DNA from: an uncultured Rhodospirillales bacterium
Lineage (GTDB): Bacteria > Pseudomonadota > Alphaproteobacteria > Acetobacterales > Acetobacteraceae
NCBI GenBank assembly: GCA_903928045.1
Contig: CAIYPH010000812.1
Span: forward strand, 1-7,957
Reading direction: 5' to 3'
DNA length: 7,957 nt
Both the position numbers and the translations under genes were made by a program. Below, piece by piece: positions 6,537-7,957 of the stretch (the stretch's first letter is position 1; each line of letters begins with the position of its first letter). The notes under the pieces were generated by a model. It had not been told where the DNA came from, ran no database searches, and saw nothing but the letters and a program-made list of their open reading frames with translations.

Positions 6537-7358
6537 CTACCAGCGCTGCCCGAGCACAAACCCCTGCGTCTGCTCCACCAAGCGATGCGCCCCTTCGGCG
6601 GCCGCGGTGGCGGCTGACATTTCGGGAGTGAGCACGGCGGCGGCGCCGTCTTGTGGGGCGTAGCCGATGGTGCGTCGCGTGGTCTCGATGTCCCAGCGCA
6701 TGCCGGGGTTGGCGCTCATCAGGTTGAGCACGGCGAAGCGCACCTCGGGGCCGGCGAGCACGGCGCGTTCGAAGCCGTTGCACATGTCGCGGTCGGACAG
6801 CCACATCTCCTGGCCCCAGGCGCCCCAGCCCATATGGGGGCCGGGCAGATTGCCGGGGTCACGCTGGTTGTAGCCGATCCGCAAGCAGATGGAGGAGAGG
6901 CCCCAGCGCTCGCTGTAGGAGCGGCCGAGCCGTTCGCCGATCAGTTTGGAGACGCCGTAGGGGTTGATCGGGTAGGGCTCGAGCCCGGTTTCCAGCGTCT
7001 CCTGGCCGAAGCGGCGGCCGGCCATGGTCCAGTTGGAGCTGGCGAAGACCAGGCGCTTGGCGCCCTGGCGCGCGGCGGCCTCGTAGACGTTCATGCAGAG
7101 ATCGATGTTGAGCGCCTGGATCGAGGCCCAGGGCGCGTTGGGCCGCGGGTCACCGGCGAGGTGGATGACGGCGTCGGCGCCGGCGAAGTGGCGCACCCAT
7201 GCTTCGTCCCACGCGGCGAGGTCGGCCTCGATCACCTCGGGGTCACCCTGGGCGGCGGCATCGAGCTTGGTGGTGGTCCAGCCCAGGGATTTGAAATGGG
7301 CATCGAGCTTGCGGCCGATATTGCCGCCGCCGCCGGTGATGAGGATATGCTTGGTCAT
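6537..7358 (-). CDS. NAD-dependent epimerase/dehydratase family protein, uronate dehydrogenase-like
   Basis: A 273-residue extended short-chain dehydrogenase/reductase. The NAD-binding turn is TGGGGNIG (8-15) after the first strand. HLAGDP (66-71) follows the fourth strand, FASSN (105-109) supplies the catalytic serine, and Tyr134/Lys138 (NPYGVSKLIGE) form the YxxxK pair. The short length, the FASSN(W/H)T block, the RIG after LSSICL and a C-terminal SAN-x-G-x-RWD region resemble, from memory, bacterial uronate dehydrogenases (uronic acid plus NAD to aldarolactone). A sugar-nucleotide epimerase is the main alternative. CGGAG lies about 9 nt before the ATG. The gene starts 13 nt after the stop of the DUF2306 gene and is probably co-transcribed with it. 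No uronate transporter or lactonase is visible, so the sugar-acid role is an inference. Confidence 0.88.
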   Translation of the reverse strand: MTKHILITGGGGNIGRKLDAHFKSLGWTTTKLDAAAQGDPEVIEADLAAWDEAWVRHFAGADAVIHLAGDPRPNAPWASIQALNIDLCMNVYEAAARQGAKRLVFASSNWTMAGRRFGQETLETGLEPYPINPYGVSKLIGERLGRSYSERWGLSSICLRIGYNQRDPGNLPGPHMGWGAWGQEMWLSDRDMCNGFERAVLAGPEVRFAVLNLMSANPGMRWDIETTRRTIGYAPQDGAAAVLTPEMSAATAAAEGAHRLVEQTQGFVLGQRW

Positions 7359-7371
7359 GGCGTGCTCCGGG

Positions 7372-7770
7372 TCAGCCGAAAAAGAGGCGATACATCAGGC
7401 GGCCAGGCGAGAAGGTGAAAAGGCCGGCAATCAGCAGACCGCCGACATAAAGCCCGACCATGGTGCGCCGATGGCTCTCGATATCGCCGCGGCGGACGGC
7501 CCACAGCGCGTAGAACGTGCTGCCGAGGGTGAGAGGCACGAAAAGATGGATCACCGACAGGCCCGGCGGGTTGATGCTGCGGATGCCCAGCGTCATCACC
7601 GCAGTGGCGCACATCAGGACGAGGTAGAGGGCGCCAAGGCGGCGATGGCGCGGCGAGCCCTTGCGGGAGACGGCGATGAGCCAGGTGCCAAGCGCGAAGG
7701 CGGGGAGCACGGTGAGCAGATGCAGCTTCACCGCCAGCGACTCCGCGGCGATTTGCGGCCAGAACCCCAT
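7372..7770 (-). CDS. DUF2306 family four-helix membrane protein
   Basis: A 132-residue inner-membrane protein with four likely transmembrane segments at about 12-34, 46-63, 72-92 and 104-121. The pattern matches DUF2306 as I know it: His17 in the first helix, HRRLG (42-46) before the second, IHLF (74-77) in the third, and RRGDIESHRRTM (93-104) leading into the fourth, ending in FSPGRL. The function of this family is not established. The conserved histidines could bind haem or metal, but that is speculation. GGAGG lies 6 nt upstream of the ATG. It is the first gene of a two-gene minus-strand operon with the NAD-dependent enzyme. No convincing -35/-10 pair is seen in 7771-7860. Confidence 0.82.
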   Translation of the reverse strand: MGFWPQIAAESLAVKLHLLTVLPAFALGTWLIAVSRKGSPRHRRLGALYLVLMCATAVMTLGIRSINPPGLSVIHLFVPLTLGSTFYALWAVRRGDIESHRRTMVGLYVGGLLIAGLFTFSPGRLMYRLFFG

Positions 7771-7910
7771 GTGCGCCCTCCGATTCGTGTTGGCCTCACG
7801 ATAGAGCGGGAAGGAGAGGACGGAAGGGGGTTCCTTGTGTGAAAAAGAAGAACCGCGGCCCTTTCAACCTGACGATCGGAAAAAGCGGAGAAAAGGCAAG
7901 GCAAGCGGCA

Positions 7911-7957
7911 GGAAGCGCTCCTTTTTTGAAAAAAAGGAGCAAAAAACTTTTATTCCA
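7911..7957 (+). repeat. Fifth stem-loop repeat copy, running off the window
   Basis: GGAAGC leads into a perfect 11-bp stem, GCTCCTTTTTT (7917-7927) and AAAAAAGGAGC (7930-7940), with a GA loop, then AAAAAACTTTTATTCC (7941-7956). It has the same order and orientation as the left member of the other pairs, so an inverted partner is expected beyond the window end. The stretch 7771-7910 before it has no gene that I can support. Confidence 0.75.

Noticed and set aside
6651..7418. 255-residue open frame on the plus strand
   Set aside because: Antisense to the NAD-dependent enzyme gene; no motif and no ribosome binding site of note.
7832..7855. Possible degenerate stem-loop copy (GGTTCC...GAAGAACC)
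   Set aside because: The arms pair poorly and the tail is absent; only a loose resemblance to the repeat family.

Overview
The window looks like chromosomal DNA from a GC-rich alphaproteobacterium. Codon third positions are strongly G/C in all genes, Shine-Dalgarno sites are clear, and the intergenic stretches carry A/T-rich stem-loop repeats of a kind I associate, from memory and without a search, with Acetobacteraceae. No rRNA, tRNA, CRISPR array, transposase or phage gene is visible.

Layout: (1) Positions 1-114 hold a palindromic intergenic repeat. (2) Positions 115-1242 (minus) encode an amidohydrolase-superfamily deacetylase of the 'misannotated dihydroorotase' type. (3) Divergent from it, positions 1364-5827 (plus) form a tight three-gene operon: a class III PLP aminotransferase resembling glutamate-1-semialdehyde aminomutase, a family 61 glycosyltransferase, and an amidase-signature hydrolase. 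The glycosyltransferase gene is broken by a perfect 50-bp tandem duplication; removing one copy restores an uninterrupted 523-residue protein. (4) Positions 5840-6247 (minus) encode a small unrecognised protein with a good sigma-70-type promoter; its stop codon lies in an 8-bp-arm palindrome next to the amidase stop. (5) Positions 6248-6536 have no gene but contain a convergent pair of the stem-loop repeats. (6) Positions 7372-7770 and 6537-7358 (minus, read in that order) form a two-gene operon of a DUF2306 membrane protein and a uronate-dehydrogenase-like NAD-dependent sugar nucleotide or sugar acid enzyme. (7) Another repeat copy lies at 7911-7957 and runs off the end.

The deacetylase, aminotransferase and amidase all act on acyl/amino carboxylic acids and could form one catabolic pathway for an N- or O-acylated amino or hydroxy acid, but the substrate cannot be read from sequence. 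The glycosyltransferase fits that pathway poorly.

The most unusual points are the reversible-looking 50-bp duplication (with a G9 run in the same gene) and the stem-loop repeat family. Its stem bases differ between copies yet stay paired, and copies occur as convergent pairs between genes.
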